Shown: positions 23,246 through 32,587, counted from the stretch's first letter. The stretch: 64,000 nucleotides of DNA from a virus (IMGVR_UViG_3300048014_000057:80860-144859), one strand, 5' to 3'. Program-made: numbers and translations. Notes: generated by a model not told the origin, from the sequence alone.

Positions 23246-24688
23246 ATGTTTGATGAAAATTTAAAGAATTGGATTAAAGAAAATTGTTTTTCTATTAAAG
23301 GAAGTTTGAATAATAGAATTTCCTTTTTGTCTTGGTGGAAAAATAAATGTGTAGAAGAATACTTAGAAAAAATTATAGAACAAACTTCATTTTTAGAAAC
23401 AGATAATATTACACAAAGAATTTATCATATTTTAAATGATATTAAAAGCATTCCATTATGCAAGCATTGTGGAGTCAAGGAAAATAATTTTAAACAATTT
23501 AAGTCTGGTTATTTTGATTACTGTTCTTTATATTGCTCTACCCAATCAGAAGAACGTAATAAAAAAATTGGCAAAAACCGTGATATGGTTTCTATCATAG
23601 AAAAGACTAAAAAAACAAATTTAGAGAAATATGGTGTAGAATTATATTATCAGACAGAAGAATTTAAACGAAAATCTGCTCAGTCTAAATTAGAACGTTA
23701 TGGAAATTGTCAATACAATAATTTAGAACAAAATAAAAAAACTTGCATTGAAAAATATGGAATAGAAACACTATTTAATAATTCTGAATTTCAAACAAGA
23801 ATACAAAGAATAAAATTAGAAAAATTTCCAGATGGAATTATAAATTGGGGCAGAAAATCTAAACCAGAAAAAGAGATTAAAGAATTTCTAAATCAATATG
23901 GTAATTTTAACACAAATAGAAAATTACTAGATGGACTGGAAATAGATGCTTATTCGGAAGAGCTAAATTTGGGTGTTGAATATTGTGGACTTTATTGGCA
24001 TTCCGAAGAATTTAAAGAAAACAATTATCATTATAAAAAATATATTAGTTGTAAAGAAAAAAATATAAAGTTAATAACTATTTTTGAAGATGAGTGGATA
24101 TATAGAAAAGATCAAGTTCTACAATTTCTTAAGGCAAATTTAGGTATTTTTGAAAAAAGAATATTTGCAAGAAAATGTAAATTTATTCAATTAGAGGATA
24201 AAAGATATGATTTTTTTGATAAATACCATATACAAGGATCACCTTCTAATATAAAATATTCTTTTGGTTTAGAATATGAGGATGAATTAGTCGGTTTAGT
24301 ATCTTTTGCAAATCATCATAGAGATAATGTTAAATTAGTTCTTAATCGACTTACATTTAAAGATGGATATCAAATAATTGGTGGTGCCTCAAGATTAATA
24401 AAAAACTCTTTGGAAAGATTAAATCAGGAAATCATTACTTGGTCTGATAATAGATGGTCTACAGGAAAAATTTATGAAAATTCTGGATTTATTCTAGATG
24501 AAAATTTAGCTCCTGATTATTCTTATGTATTAAAAGACAATACCTTTAGAAGACAATCTAAACAAACAAGTAAAAAATCAAATTTTAATATACCTCCCGA
24601 AATCACAGAACATGAATATTTCTATAATAAAGGAATTTATAGAATTTATGATTGTGGCAAAATAAGATGGAAATATAACAAAAAATAA
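23246..24688 (+). CDS. Free-standing Vsr-like (EDxHD-type) homing endonuclease
   Basis: 480 residues. The N-terminal half has a zinc-binding region (CKHCG ... YCSLYCS) and several short K.....KYG.. repeats (LEKYGVELYYQTEEFK, LERYGNCQYNN, IEKYGIETLFNN), a DNA-binding repeat type seen in homing enzymes. The nuclease core follows: KPEKEIKEFL, LEIDAYSEELNLGVEYCGLYWH, HYKKYISCKEKNIKLITIFEDEW, matching the EDxHD/Vsr fold reported with fractured genes and split inteins. The C-terminal domain contains FARKC, HIQGSP and ends YRIYDCGKIRWKY, shared with the gene at 26772. It lies just upstream of the intein-bearing glycosyltransferase. Confidence 0.8.
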   Translation: MFDENLKNWIKENCFSIKGSLNNRISFLSWWKNKCVEEYLEKIIEQTSFLETDNITQRIYHILNDIKSIPLCKHCGVKENNFKQFKSGYFDYCSLYCSTQSEERNKKIGKNRDMVSIIEKTKKTNLEKYGVELYYQTEEFKRKSAQSKLERYGNCQYNNLEQNKKTCIEKYGIETLFNNSEFQTRIQRIKLEKFPDGIINWGRKSKPEKEIKEFLNQYGNFNTNRKLLDGLEIDAYSEELNLGVEYCGLYWHSEEFKENNYHYKKYISCKEKNIKLITIFEDEWIYRKDQVLQFLKANLGIFEKRIFARKCKFIQLEDKRYDFFDKYHIQGSPSNIKYSFGLEYEDELVGLVSFANHHRDNVKLVLNRLTFKDGYQIIGGASRLIKNSLERLNQEIITWSDNRWSTGKIYENSGFILDENLAPDYSYVLKDNTFRRQSKQTSKKSNFNIPPEITEHEYFYNKGIYRIYDCGKIRWKYNKK

Positions 24689-24706
24689 GAAAGGAAAATA
24701 ATATAA

Positions 24707-26734
24707 ATGGAAATTAAATTAACTGCCGAAGACCTAGCCAAAAAGAAATTATTTATAGCTACACCTATGTACGGGGGTTTGTGTGCTGGTATGTACACTA
24801 AATCTATGTGTGATTTATCGGCTGTTTGTACTAGATATAACATAGAACTACAATATTTTGCTTTGTTTAATGAAAGTTTGATCACACGCGCTCGCAACTA
24901 TTGTGTAGATGAATTTCTTAGATCAAAAATGGATTATCTTTTATTTCTTGATGCCGATATTGGGTTTGATCCTGGTGATATTATTGCTATGATGGGTTTG
25001 ATGACACTAGAATCTCCTTATGATGTCCTATGTGCGCCTTATCCAAAAAAATCGTACGATAAAGATACACCAATTCTTACAGAAGATGGTATTAAAAAAG
25101 TAGAGTGGATTGTTAAAAACAAATATTCTGGAAAAGTTATGTCTTACTCTTCTGAAAGAGGATTTGAATGGCAGCCTGTAATTAATTGGTTTGAATCTTT
25201 TGATCCTAATAAAAAATGGGTTAAATTATATTATCAAGGTGGTTCTAGTAATGGTAAATCTTTAACACTTACTCATGATCATGATTGTATGTTTATTAAA
25301 GATATTATGAATCCTTTAATAGAAAAATTACCAGCAGAAGTAGGTAAAAATAAATGGGCAGTTAGTAGACCAGTAAATAGAATTAATCCTTTATATACTA
25401 AAGATCAATTGTCATTTTTAATTGGTACGCTTTTAGGAGATGCAACACTTTCTAAAAAAGAACAAAGATTATCAATTGAACATGGATCAAAACAAAAAGA
25501 ATATTTAGAATTAAAGCAAAAAATATTTGGTGGTGAAATTACAGGACCTTATACTACTAATAAAAATGGAACAACATGGCATTTAACATCACCTGTAAAT
25601 GCACAAACTAGATATATAAGGAATATTTTATATGAAAATGGTAAAAAAACAGTAAAAAATATTTTGAAATATGTAGACGAAAAATCTTTAGCATTTTGGA
25701 TATTAGATGATGGTTGTCTTCATAATAATAATGGGAAATATTCTCCATATTACAGAATTTCTACAGAAGGATTTTCAGATGAAGATCAATATTTACTTGT
25801 AGATTTTTTAAAAGAAAAATGGGATATTGAAGCATCTATTGTAAAAAATGGTAAATATAATTGTTTATATATTAATACAATTGATAGTAAAAAAGTTTTT
25901 GATCTTATTTCTCCCTATATACCAGATTGTATGAAATATAAAATTCCAGAAAAATATCATTATGTAGAAAAATATATTTTTAATGGAGAATTTTTAAATT
26001 ATGGAGCTTCTTTAGTAAAAGAAGTTAAATGGTTAAATGATGAAAAAAGAAGAAATCAATATGATATTACTGTAGATGTAAATCATAATTTCGTTACAAA
26101 AAATATTACAATTTTTCAATGCATCAGTTGGGAAAAGATTGTTCAGGCGGTAAACAAAGGAATGGCAGATGAAAATCCTAATGTTCTGGATAAGTATGTT
26201 GGAGATTTCGTTTTTAATCCAAAATCAGGACAATCCCAAATTCCCATTAATAAGCCTTGTGAAATTTTAGAAGGTGGAACAGGATTTATGATGATTCGTC
26301 GCGCTACTTTTGAAAAATTTCAAGAAGCATTTCCTCATTATATGTATCGTCCTGATCATGTAAGAACTGCACATTTTGATGGTTCTCGGCAGATTTGTCA
26401 ATTTTTTCAGGCTGAAATTGATGCTCCTGATGCTGTATTATTAAAAGAAAGAATTAAAAAAATTTTTGATAATGGTGGATCAAAAGAAGATATACAAAAA
26501 GAAGTTAATGATTTTGAAAAGAAATTATCTACAGCTTCTAATCGTTATCTAAGTGAGGATTATTTTTTTTCGCAAAAGATACAAGAATTAGGTATGAAGA
26601 TTTGGTTATGCCCTTGGATGAAGACAACTCACATGGGAAACATGATATATGGGGGAAGTTTAGCAGATTTAGCAAGTATAGGTGCCTCGCCAACCGCTGA
26701 AATTTCATTATTGAAAAAAGAAAAAGCTAAATAA
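24707..26734 (+). CDS. Glycosyltransferase-like protein interrupted in frame by an intein
   Basis: 675 residues. Residues 1-115 and 472-675 form the host protein: KLFIATPMYGGLCAGMY, ESLITRARNYCVDEF, LLFLDADIGFDP (DxD), CAPYPKK, then CISWEKIVQAVNKG, GGTGFMMIRRATF and YLSEDYFFSQ. This is a GT-A glycosyltransferase-like family common in T4-like marine phages. Residues 116-471 are an intein with a LAGLIDADG endonuclease, inserted in CAPYPKK|CISW. Spliced product would be 319 residues. Role in DNA or surface glycosylation is unproven. Confidence 0.85.
   Translation: MEIKLTAEDLAKKKLFIATPMYGGLCAGMYTKSMCDLSAVCTRYNIELQYFALFNESLITRARNYCVDEFLRSKMDYLLFLDADIGFDPGDIIAMMGLMTLESPYDVLCAPYPKKSYDKDTPILTEDGIKKVEWIVKNKYSGKVMSYSSERGFEWQPVINWFESFDPNKKWVKLYYQGGSSNGKSLTLTHDHDCMFIKDIMNPLIEKLPAEVGKNKWAVSRPVNRINPLYTKDQLSFLIGTLLGDATLSKKEQRLSIEHGSKQKEYLELKQKIFGGEITGPYTTNKNGTTWHLTSPVNAQTRYIRNILYENGKKTVKNILKYVDEKSLAFWILDDGCLHNNNGKYSPYYRISTEGFSDEDQYLLVDFLKEKWDIEASIVKNGKYNCLYINTIDSKKVFDLISPYIPDCMKYKIPEKYHYVEKYIFNGEFLNYGASLVKEVKWLNDEKRRNQYDITVDVNHNFVTKNITIFQCISWEKIVQAVNKGMADENPNVLDKYVGDFVFNPKSGQSQIPINKPCEILEGGTGFMMIRRATFEKFQEAFPHYMYRPDHVRTAHFDGSRQICQFFQAEIDAPDAVLLKERIKKIFDNGGSKEDIQKEVNDFEKKLSTASNRYLSEDYFFSQKIQELGMKIWLCPWMKTTHMGNMIYGGSLADLASIGASPTAEISLLKKEKAK
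25052..26119 (+). other. Intein (356 residues) with LAGLIDADG endonuclease domain
   Basis: Begins at Ser1 (SYDKDTPILTEDG, block A), block B THDHDCM, endonuclease motifs LIGTLLGDATL and LAFWILDDGCL, block F YDITVDVNHNFVT, end ITIFQ before Cys+1. The terminal residue is Gln and the penultimate Phe, instead of Asn and His; Gln-ending inteins are known, but splicing may be slow. Confidence 0.85.
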
Positions 26735-26771
26735 ATCAATAACTTAGCTTAAAAAATGAAAGAAATATATT

Positions 26772-28265
26772 ATGTTAAAAGGGCAAGGACAATCCAAAGA
26801 ATATGAAATATTTGACTCTAATAAAAATATTTCATATTCAATAAAAAATCTTGCAAATTTTTGTAGAGAAAATAATCTTTCTGAAATTTGTATGAGAGAT
26901 GTTTCTAAAGGAAGATCAATGCAACATAAAGGGTTTTATTGTAAAGATAAAACCTCAGATATTAATCTTTTAGAAATACATAAAAATAGATTATTCTTAT
27001 TAGAACCAAGAATAAAAATAACCAAAACAAAAAAAGAAAGATATAATCAATCTGATTTATATTATGATTTTTTAAATAATGTAGAGAAATATTATAATGA
27101 TCTACATATTGATAAAAAACTATCATGTCAAAAGATAGCTGAATTATTAGGATCAAATGACGAGAGTATTAGATTAGCATTTAAAAAATTGAATTTAGAA
27201 TTAAAAAATTATAAGTATAATTCTGGAAAAAAAAATTATGAAATAAAAAATTTTACAGAAAAACAAAAATTACTAGCAGATAACTTTCAAGAAATTTTTA
27301 ATAAAGAACATTTTGATAATAAACTGAGTATTAATTCTATTGCCAAAAAGTATGAATTTACTCCCATGACTATATTTAATTATTGTAAAAAATATGAAAT
27401 TAAATACGAAAGTAAAAATATATCATCTCCTCATTCGGCAATTATTAATATATTAGATAATTATAATATAAATTATGAAAAAAATAATAGAATATTAATT
27501 AAACCACAAGAATTAGACATATATATTCCAGATTATAATTTTGCCATTGAAATAAATAGTCTTTATTGGCATTCAGAAGATAAAAAAGAAAAAAATTATC
27601 ATTTGAATAAATTCGATATATGTAAAGAAAAAAATATTTTATTATTACAATTTTGGGATATAGAAATTGATAATAAAGCTGATTTAGTAGAATCTATGAT
27701 TTTATCTAAATTAGGAATATACAAAAAAATAATGGCAAGAAAATGTGAAATAAAAATATTAAATAATAATGATATTAAAGAATTTGAAAATAAAAATCAT
27801 ATACAAGGTTATAGATCAAGTAGTATAAACTATGGATTATTTTATAAAAATGAATTAGTTATGGTTATGACTTTCAATAAACATAATCAATATGATTTTG
27901 AAATAATTCGGTTGTGTTCTAAATCAAATCATACTATCCTAGGTGGATCAGAAAGATTATTTAAAAAATTTATTTCTGATTATAATCCTAATTCAATTTT
28001 ATCCTTTTGTGATAAAAGATTATTTAATGGAAATGTATATAAAAAATTAGGTTTTAAATTAGAAAGAGAAACTTCACCTAATTATTGGTATTTTAATGAT
28101 AGAGAATATATATTAAAATCGAGATTACAATTTCAAAAACATAAATTATCTAAACTTGAAAATTTCGACCCTAATAAATCTGAAAGTGAAAATATGAGAA
28201 ATAATAGATATTACAAAATTTATGATTGTGGAAATTATGTTTTTATATGGAGAAAAAATACATGA
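26772..28265 (+). CDS. Free-standing Vsr-like (EDxHD-type) homing endonuclease
   Basis: 497 residues. The N-terminal part starts with YEIFDSNKNISYSIKNLANFCRENNL, a NUMOD1-like DNA-binding motif, followed by helix-turn-helix-like segments (CQKIAELLGSNDESIRLAFKKL, INSIAKKYEFTPMTIFNYCKKY). The nuclease core is HSAIINILDNY, PQELDIYIPDYNFAIEINSLYWH, HLNKFDICKEKNILLLQFWDIE. The C-terminal domain (MARKCEIKIL, HIQGYRSS, YKIYDCG) matches the enzyme at 23246. Its stop overlaps the ATG of the clamp gene, so it is inserted tightly before the 45-44-62-regA block. Confidence 0.8.
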   Translation: MLKGQGQSKEYEIFDSNKNISYSIKNLANFCRENNLSEICMRDVSKGRSMQHKGFYCKDKTSDINLLEIHKNRLFLLEPRIKITKTKKERYNQSDLYYDFLNNVEKYYNDLHIDKKLSCQKIAELLGSNDESIRLAFKKLNLELKNYKYNSGKKNYEIKNFTEKQKLLADNFQEIFNKEHFDNKLSINSIAKKYEFTPMTIFNYCKKYEIKYESKNISSPHSAIINILDNYNINYEKNNRILIKPQELDIYIPDYNFAIEINSLYWHSEDKKEKNYHLNKFDICKEKNILLLQFWDIEIDNKADLVESMILSKLGIYKKIMARKCEIKILNNNDIKEFENKNHIQGYRSSSINYGLFYKNELVMVMTFNKHNQYDFEIIRLCSKSNHTILGGSERLFKKFISDYNPNSILSFCDKRLFNGNVYKKLGFKLERETSPNYWYFNDREYILKSRLQFQKHKLSKLENFDPNKSESENMRNNRYYKIYDCGNYVFIWRKNT

Positions 28266-28927
28266 AAATTACCAAAGAATTTATTACAATTTTAAAGAAT
28301 TTTTCTTCTATAAATCAAAATATGTTATTTGTTCCTGGAAATAAACAAAGTATTATTTCGACTACAGGATCAATATTTTCACGAGCCAATACAGATGTTG
28401 AAATAGAAAAAGAATTTGCTATTTTTTCTCTATCAAAATTTATTAATGTTCTTTCATTATTTGAAGAACCTAATATTGAAATTAATGAAAAAACTCTTAC
28501 AATTAGTTCTGTAAATGGTGAAAAAAAATGTAAATATCAATTAACTAATCCTGAATTTATTAAGTATGAAAAAGAACCTGACAAATATAATAAAATGCAG
28601 AAAGATTTTGAGGGTATTCAATTAAGATATTCTGATCTTTCTGATATAATAAAAATGGCGGATATTCTTGGTTCTGAATTTATAATATTTGAAGGTAAGA
28701 ATAATGCAAATTTTCTTTCTATCATGAATTCTAATGATAATGGTGATACCGCCGAAGTATGGATTGATATTCAGGGTGGAGAATTCAAGGCCGTTCTTCC
28801 TAGAAATATGTTAAATCTTATTAAGCAAGATTATGAGATTAATATTTCTAAAAAAGGAGCTATACAATTTCATTCGAATATGATAGATTATTTTATGGCT
28901 CTTGATAAAGGAAAATCAGTTTTATGA
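28262..28927 (+). CDS. 45: Sliding clamp (T4 gp45-like)
   Basis: 221 residues from ATG 28262, which overlaps the upstream nuclease stop (ATGA). It begins MKITKEFITILKNFSSINQNMLF, has a central LRYSDLSDIIKMADILGS and ends YFMALDKGKSVL. Layout and position before gp44 and gp62 match the T4 trimeric clamp, which tethers DNA polymerase and, in T4, also activates late transcription. The second role matters here because late promoter-like motifs are abundant. Confidence 0.85.
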   Translation: MKITKEFITILKNFSSINQNMLFVPGNKQSIISTTGSIFSRANTDVEIEKEFAIFSLSKFINVLSLFEEPNIEINEKTLTISSVNGEKKCKYQLTNPEFIKYEKEPDKYNKMQKDFEGIQLRYSDLSDIIKMADILGSEFIIFEGKNNANFLSIMNSNDNGDTAEVWIDIQGGEFKAVLPRNMLNLIKQDYEINISKKGAIQFHSNMIDYFMALDKGKSVL

Positions 28928-28992
28928 TACCTTTTTTTGTTGCTGTTTTTGTAATAATTATAATATTTTATATTTTGATAATTGAAGGTTAA
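28924..28992 (+). CDS. 22-residue hydrophobic micro-peptide between clamp and clamp loader
   Basis: MIPFFVAVFVIIIIFYILIIEG: its ATG overlaps the gp45 stop as ATGA and its TAA lies three bases before the gp44 ATG. It is one continuous membrane-spanning segment ending in Glu-Gly. The tight start and stop spacing suggests real translation by coupling; alternatively it only carries ribosomes from gp45 to gp44. Confidence 0.4.
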   Translation: MIPFFVAVFVIIIIFYILIIEG

Positions 28993-28995
28993 AAA

Positions 28996-29946
28996 ATGAC
29001 CAAAGAATATTGGAATTGGACAGAAAAATATCGTCCAAAAAAAGTTAATGATTGTATTTTAAAGAATAATATTAGAGAATTATTTTTAGGATTTCTAAAA
29101 GAAAAAAATGTTCCTAATTTAATTCTTTCTGGTTCTTCTGGTGTTGGTAAAACTTCTGTTGCTATTGCTTTATTAGAAGAATTAGATTGTGATTTTATCA
29201 AGATAAATGCCTCCTTAGAAAGAGGTATTGACGTAGTTAGAAACAAGATCATGGATTTTGCTTCCTCTATGTCTCTTAGGGAAGGAAGAAAATATATAAT
29301 TCTTGATGAAGCCGATGGGATGAATGATTTTGCTCAAGAATCTCTTAGAGCTTTAATAGAAGAATTTTCATTTAATGCAGGATTTATTATTACCTGTAAC
29401 AATAAAGATAAAATTATTTCTGCTTTACATTCTAGATTTTCTCTTATTGATTTTAATATCAAAAAAGATGATATACGTTTATTAGGTACAGATTTTTTAA
29501 ATACTGTTGAATATATATTAAATACAGAAAATATTAAATATGACAAAAAAATTGTAGGAAAATATATTTTAAAATATTTTCCAGATTTTAGAAAAATTAT
29601 CAATGAATTACAACTTTATTCTATACAAAATAAAGAAATTAATTCTGGTATTTTAGCAATTAAAACTACCAAGGATTATTCTGATTTAATAGGATTTATT
29701 AAGTCGAAAAATTGGAATGGGATGAGAAAGTATGTAGGTGAAAATTCTGATTTAGTTTCTGATTTTAATGAATTTGGTAGAAAATTTTATTCTGAAATTA
29801 AAGATTTTATAGAAGAAAATTCTAGACCTTCTTATATATTAATGTATAATGAGTATGATTATAAGATGCATTTTGTTATGGATAAAGAAATAAATGTTGT
29901 CGCTTTTCTTACAGAAATTATGTCTTCTGTTACTTGGAAATTATAA
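28996..29946 (+). CDS. 44: Clamp loader large subunit (T4 gp44-like)
   Basis: 316 residues. It starts KEYWNWTEKYRPKKVNDCIL, with Walker A LSGSSGVGKTSVA near 46, DEADGMNDFAQESLRALIE near 104 and sensor/arginine-finger HSRFSLIDF. AAA+ ATPase that with gp62 opens and loads the gp45 clamp. The ribosome binding site (GAAGG) is within the end of the micro-peptide. Order 45-44-62-regA is as in T4. Confidence 0.9.
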   Translation: MTKEYWNWTEKYRPKKVNDCILKNNIRELFLGFLKEKNVPNLILSGSSGVGKTSVAIALLEELDCDFIKINASLERGIDVVRNKIMDFASSMSLREGRKYIILDEADGMNDFAQESLRALIEEFSFNAGFIITCNNKDKIISALHSRFSLIDFNIKKDDIRLLGTDFLNTVEYILNTENIKYDKKIVGKYILKYFPDFRKIINELQLYSIQNKEINSGILAIKTTKDYSDLIGFIKSKNWNGMRKYVGENSDLVSDFNEFGRKFYSEIKDFIEENSRPSYILMYNEYDYKMHFVMDKEINVVAFLTEIMSSVTWKL

Positions 29947-29947
29947 A

Positions 29948-30310
29948 ATGGTAGAATCTCCTTTTAAAATCCTAAATGAGATATCAGAACATAAAGAAAT
30001 TTCTAATATCTCAAACTATAATTCTTTTTTAGGAAGAAGATTTTTTTCTAATTTTGTAGAAACGATATTTTATGCAAATGAGGCAAATAAATTTAATATT
30101 GCTTCTGAAATGGAAATTGATTTTTTTAAAAATTCTATAAAACCCAAAAAAAGATTTTCCAAATGGTATAAATCAGAAAAAAGTAAAAATATAGAATTAA
30201 TTATATCTTATTATGATTGTTCTTATAACAAAGCGAAAGAAATACAAAAAATTATAACCAAAGAACAAATAAAAATTATTATTGAATATAATAAAGAAAA
30301 AGGAGAATAA
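29948..30310 (+). CDS. 62: Clamp loader small subunit (T4 gp62-like)
   Basis: 120 residues from ATG 29948, one base after the gp44 stop. FKILNEISEHK, NYNSFLGRRFFSNFVETIF, KKRFSKWYKSEKSKNIELIISYYDCSYNKAKE. Small size, position and the RFSKW/YxCS features fit gp62, which forms the loader with four gp44 copies. Confidence 0.75.
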   Translation: MVESPFKILNEISEHKEISNISNYNSFLGRRFFSNFVETIFYANEANKFNIASEMEIDFFKNSIKPKKRFSKWYKSEKSKNIELIISYYDCSYNKAKEIQKIITKEQIKIIIEYNKEKGE

Positions 30311-30313
30311 AAT

Positions 30314-30703
30314 ATGTCATCTATTTACGATTTATTAATTGAAGTAGAAATTTTTAATCCAGAAAATTTCTTAAAAATTAAAGAAACATTATCTCGTATT
30401 GGTATTGCTTCTAAATCTACAAAAACTTTGTATCAAACATGCCATATCTTTCATCGTCGTAATAGATATTATATTGTACATTTTTTAGAAATGTTTCTTA
30501 TTGATGGAAAGGGTAGGCATTTTTCAGAAGAAGATAAAGCACGTAGAAATCAAATTGCACTTCTTTTAGAAGATTGGGGTTTATTAAAAATATTAAATCC
30601 AGAAATTTTATCTGATTCCTCTGGTATGAAAAATATTTGTATTATTCCTTTCAAAGAAAAACAAGAATGGAAATTAGTACAAAAATATAATATTGGAAAA
30701 TGA
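30314..30703 (+). CDS. regA: Translational repressor RegA
   Basis: 129 residues, clearly collinear with T4 RegA: FNPENFLKIKETLSRIGIA, LYQTCHIFHRR, YYIVHFLEMFLIDGK, ALLLEDWGLLKIL and the C-terminal EWKLVQKYNIGK. RegA binds AU-rich start regions of early mRNAs and blocks ribosome access. In this AU-rich genome many early leaders would be targets. AGGAG upstream; last gene of the T4-order block. Confidence 0.95.
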   Translation: MSSIYDLLIEVEIFNPENFLKIKETLSRIGIASKSTKTLYQTCHIFHRRNRYYIVHFLEMFLIDGKGRHFSEEDKARRNQIALLLEDWGLLKILNPEILSDSSGMKNICIIPFKEKQEWKLVQKYNIGK

Positions 30704-30704
30704 A

Positions 30705-31331
30705 ATGTTTAATATAATAACAGGACCAGTCTATTTAGTAGAAAATCTTCATTATTTAAATTGGTTTGAATATATAGGATTTTTTATTTTATTATTATTT
30801 AGTTTTTTATTATGTGCATCTGAAAGCGGATTAATATTTTTACCAACTTTATTTTTATTAATTTATGGATTTTATTTTTGTTTTGAAAAATTTGGTTTAA
30901 TTTATTTTGATTGGGTATATACTATAATTTTGTTATTAGAATATTTTATTGTGGGATTTTTATATTCTACAATAAAATGGACAATTTTTTGTGCAAAGAA
31001 ATCTTCTATTATAAAATCTGAGATGGATAACTTATTAAAAAGATATAATTCTGGTGGTTGGAAGTCTACTTTTAAAGAAGAATTAATAAGAGAAGATTAT
31101 ATTCCTCTTATTAGAAATTATAAATATAAAATTTTTTACTGGACTTTTTGGTGGCCTTTTGATATTGTAGTGTATATTACACAAGATTTATTTCTTAATA
31201 TTTTTGATATTATATATAAAATTTCTGGATCATTTTTTACATTTATACAAGAAAAAGTATTTGATCTTAATGGAATTGATAAAAAAATATTAAATTATGA
31301 TAAGACGGTAAAATTTAATAAGGAAGATTAA
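30705..31331 (+). CDS. Multi-pass membrane protein, unknown function
   Basis: About 208 residues from ATG 30705 (a TTG at 30693 is in frame). Hydrophobic segments at roughly 20-40, 45-60 and 70-95 precede a soluble, Lys-rich middle (SEMDNLLKRYNSGGWKS), then YWTFWWPFDIVVYI, a possible fourth segment. The central KRYNSGGW and WWPFD motifs recur in phage membrane proteins of unknown role. It sits where the DNA polymerase gene would be in T4; no polymerase gene is in this window. Confidence 0.5.
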   Translation: MFNIITGPVYLVENLHYLNWFEYIGFFILLLFSFLLCASESGLIFLPTLFLLIYGFYFCFEKFGLIYFDWVYTIILLLEYFIVGFLYSTIKWTIFCAKKSSIIKSEMDNLLKRYNSGGWKSTFKEELIREDYIPLIRNYKYKIFYWTFWWPFDIVVYITQDLFLNIFDIIYKISGSFFTFIQEKVFDLNGIDKKILNYDKTVKFNKED

Positions 31332-31332
31332 T

Positions 31333-32208
31333 ATGCAAGTTCAATGGATTATTGATACTTTACTTCTCGAAAAACATGATGAAGGTTTTGGATTTCCTCG
31401 TATTGAAGAAGCTGTAGAAAAATGTGGACATAAAGCAATTATTACTAAATATATTCCATTTTCTGATAAACCATTAAAAACTCCTTTTAATCCATATGAA
31501 CCTACAATTTTATATGGATCATGTCAATTTGTGTCTCAATGGGAAAGACTTGGTTTACTAAAAACTGTAATTCCAGGAGCATATTTTAATAAAGAAAAAT
31601 TAAAATATTCAAATTATTCATCTATTTTTGGTAGATTAATGTTGAATGATGATTATTATATGCTTCCCTATGGTGAAATTAAAAGAAGAATGAATGAAGA
31701 TTTAGAAGAAGGATTATTGCCTCCTAATTTTAAAAATAAAAAATTATTTCTAAGACCAGATGTTGTTATAAAATCTTTTGCTGGTAGAGTATTTGAATTT
31801 GATACAATGGAAGATGATGTAAATCAATTATCTCAATATGAAAAAATTTCTGATTTTGAATTATGTGTTATATCTTCACCTAAAAAAATAATTGGAGAAT
31901 ATCGTCACGTAGTTTGTAATAATGAAATAGTAGGACAATCTCAATATCAACGTGATGGTAAATTAGATATTCAAATTGATGTAGAACCAGAATGTCAAAA
32001 ATTGGTTAAATATATTATTAATAATTATGAACAACCTGATAATGTGTATGTTGTGGATACAGCCTTAACAGAAGATGGATCTAGGATTGTAGAATTTAAT
32101 TCCTTTTCATGTTCTGGATTGTATGCTATGGATACAATGTCTATTGTCAGGAATGTTTCACAAGCTGCAATAGATGAATATAATTATCTTAAAAAGGATG
32201 TAATATAG
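31333..32208 (+). CDS. ATP-grasp family protein (DUF4343-like)
   Basis: 291 residues. Features are LFLRPDVVIKSFAGRVFEF, GEYRHVVCNNEIVGQSQY (ATP-grasp Arg), VYVVDTALTEDGSRIVEFNSFSCSGLYAMD (metal-binding Glu/Asn). This is the ATP-grasp ligase type found in many phages and often labelled DUF4343. It would join a carboxylate to an amine with ATP; substrate unknown. Good frame start two bases after the membrane-protein stop. Confidence 0.75.
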   Translation: MQVQWIIDTLLLEKHDEGFGFPRIEEAVEKCGHKAIITKYIPFSDKPLKTPFNPYEPTILYGSCQFVSQWERLGLLKTVIPGAYFNKEKLKYSNYSSIFGRLMLNDDYYMLPYGEIKRRMNEDLEEGLLPPNFKNKKLFLRPDVVIKSFAGRVFEFDTMEDDVNQLSQYEKISDFELCVISSPKKIIGEYRHVVCNNEIVGQSQYQRDGKLDIQIDVEPECQKLVKYIINNYEQPDNVYVVDTALTEDGSRIVEFNSFSCSGLYAMDTMSIVRNVSQAAIDEYNYLKKDVI

Positions 32209-32402
32209 TGGATTTATATATAATAATTTTTGGTTCTTTATATATTATAGGATTTCCTGTTTGTGTAGGATTTTGGGTGAATAGAAGTTCTAGTATTCTT
32301 TATAAGGAAGAATCTGCTGTAATTTTTGGTTTAATTTGGCCTATTGCGCTTTCTTTTTATTTTCTATATAAACTAGGAAAAACCATAAAGGTATCAAAAT
32401 GA
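32208..32402 (+). CDS. Small two-segment membrane protein
   Basis: 64 residues, GTG start overlapping the ATP-grasp stop. Hydrophobic segments at about 2-24 and 37-55 with a short basic tail. Unknown. Its stop overlaps the next ATG, so the three genes are translated as a chain. Confidence 0.45.
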   Translation: MDLYIIIFGSLYIIGFPVCVGFWVNRSSSILYKEESAVIFGLIWPIALSFYFLYKLGKTIKVSK

Positions 32403-32587
32403 AACCTGATACTTTTAATCACGAATGCACCAATTCTGAAATTTGTATCGGAAATTCTTCTGAAGAACCTTATAAACTTTTTTTATTACCATTAATAAAA
32501 GAATTAGATAAAAATATGTGGGAAAATATAGAAGAAAATCCAAAAGAGTATGAAATAGAAGAAGATAAATATGAAGGAGATCGATAA
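32399..32587 (+). CDS. Small acidic hypothetical protein
   Basis: 62 residues: MKPDTFNHECTNSEICIGNSSEEPYK, LFLLPLIKELDK and a strongly acidic C-terminus (ENIEENPKEYEIEEDKYEGD). It contains two Cys near the N-terminus. Unrecognised. ATG overlaps the upstream stop (ATGA) and its stop touches the Nudix start. Confidence 0.45.
   Translation: MKPDTFNHECTNSEICIGNSSEEPYKLFLLPLIKELDKNMWENIEENPKEYEIEEDKYEGDR

Noticed and set aside
24646-24897. Minus-strand frame opposite the glycosyltransferase start
   Set aside because: Shadow frame overlapping two well-supported plus-strand genes.
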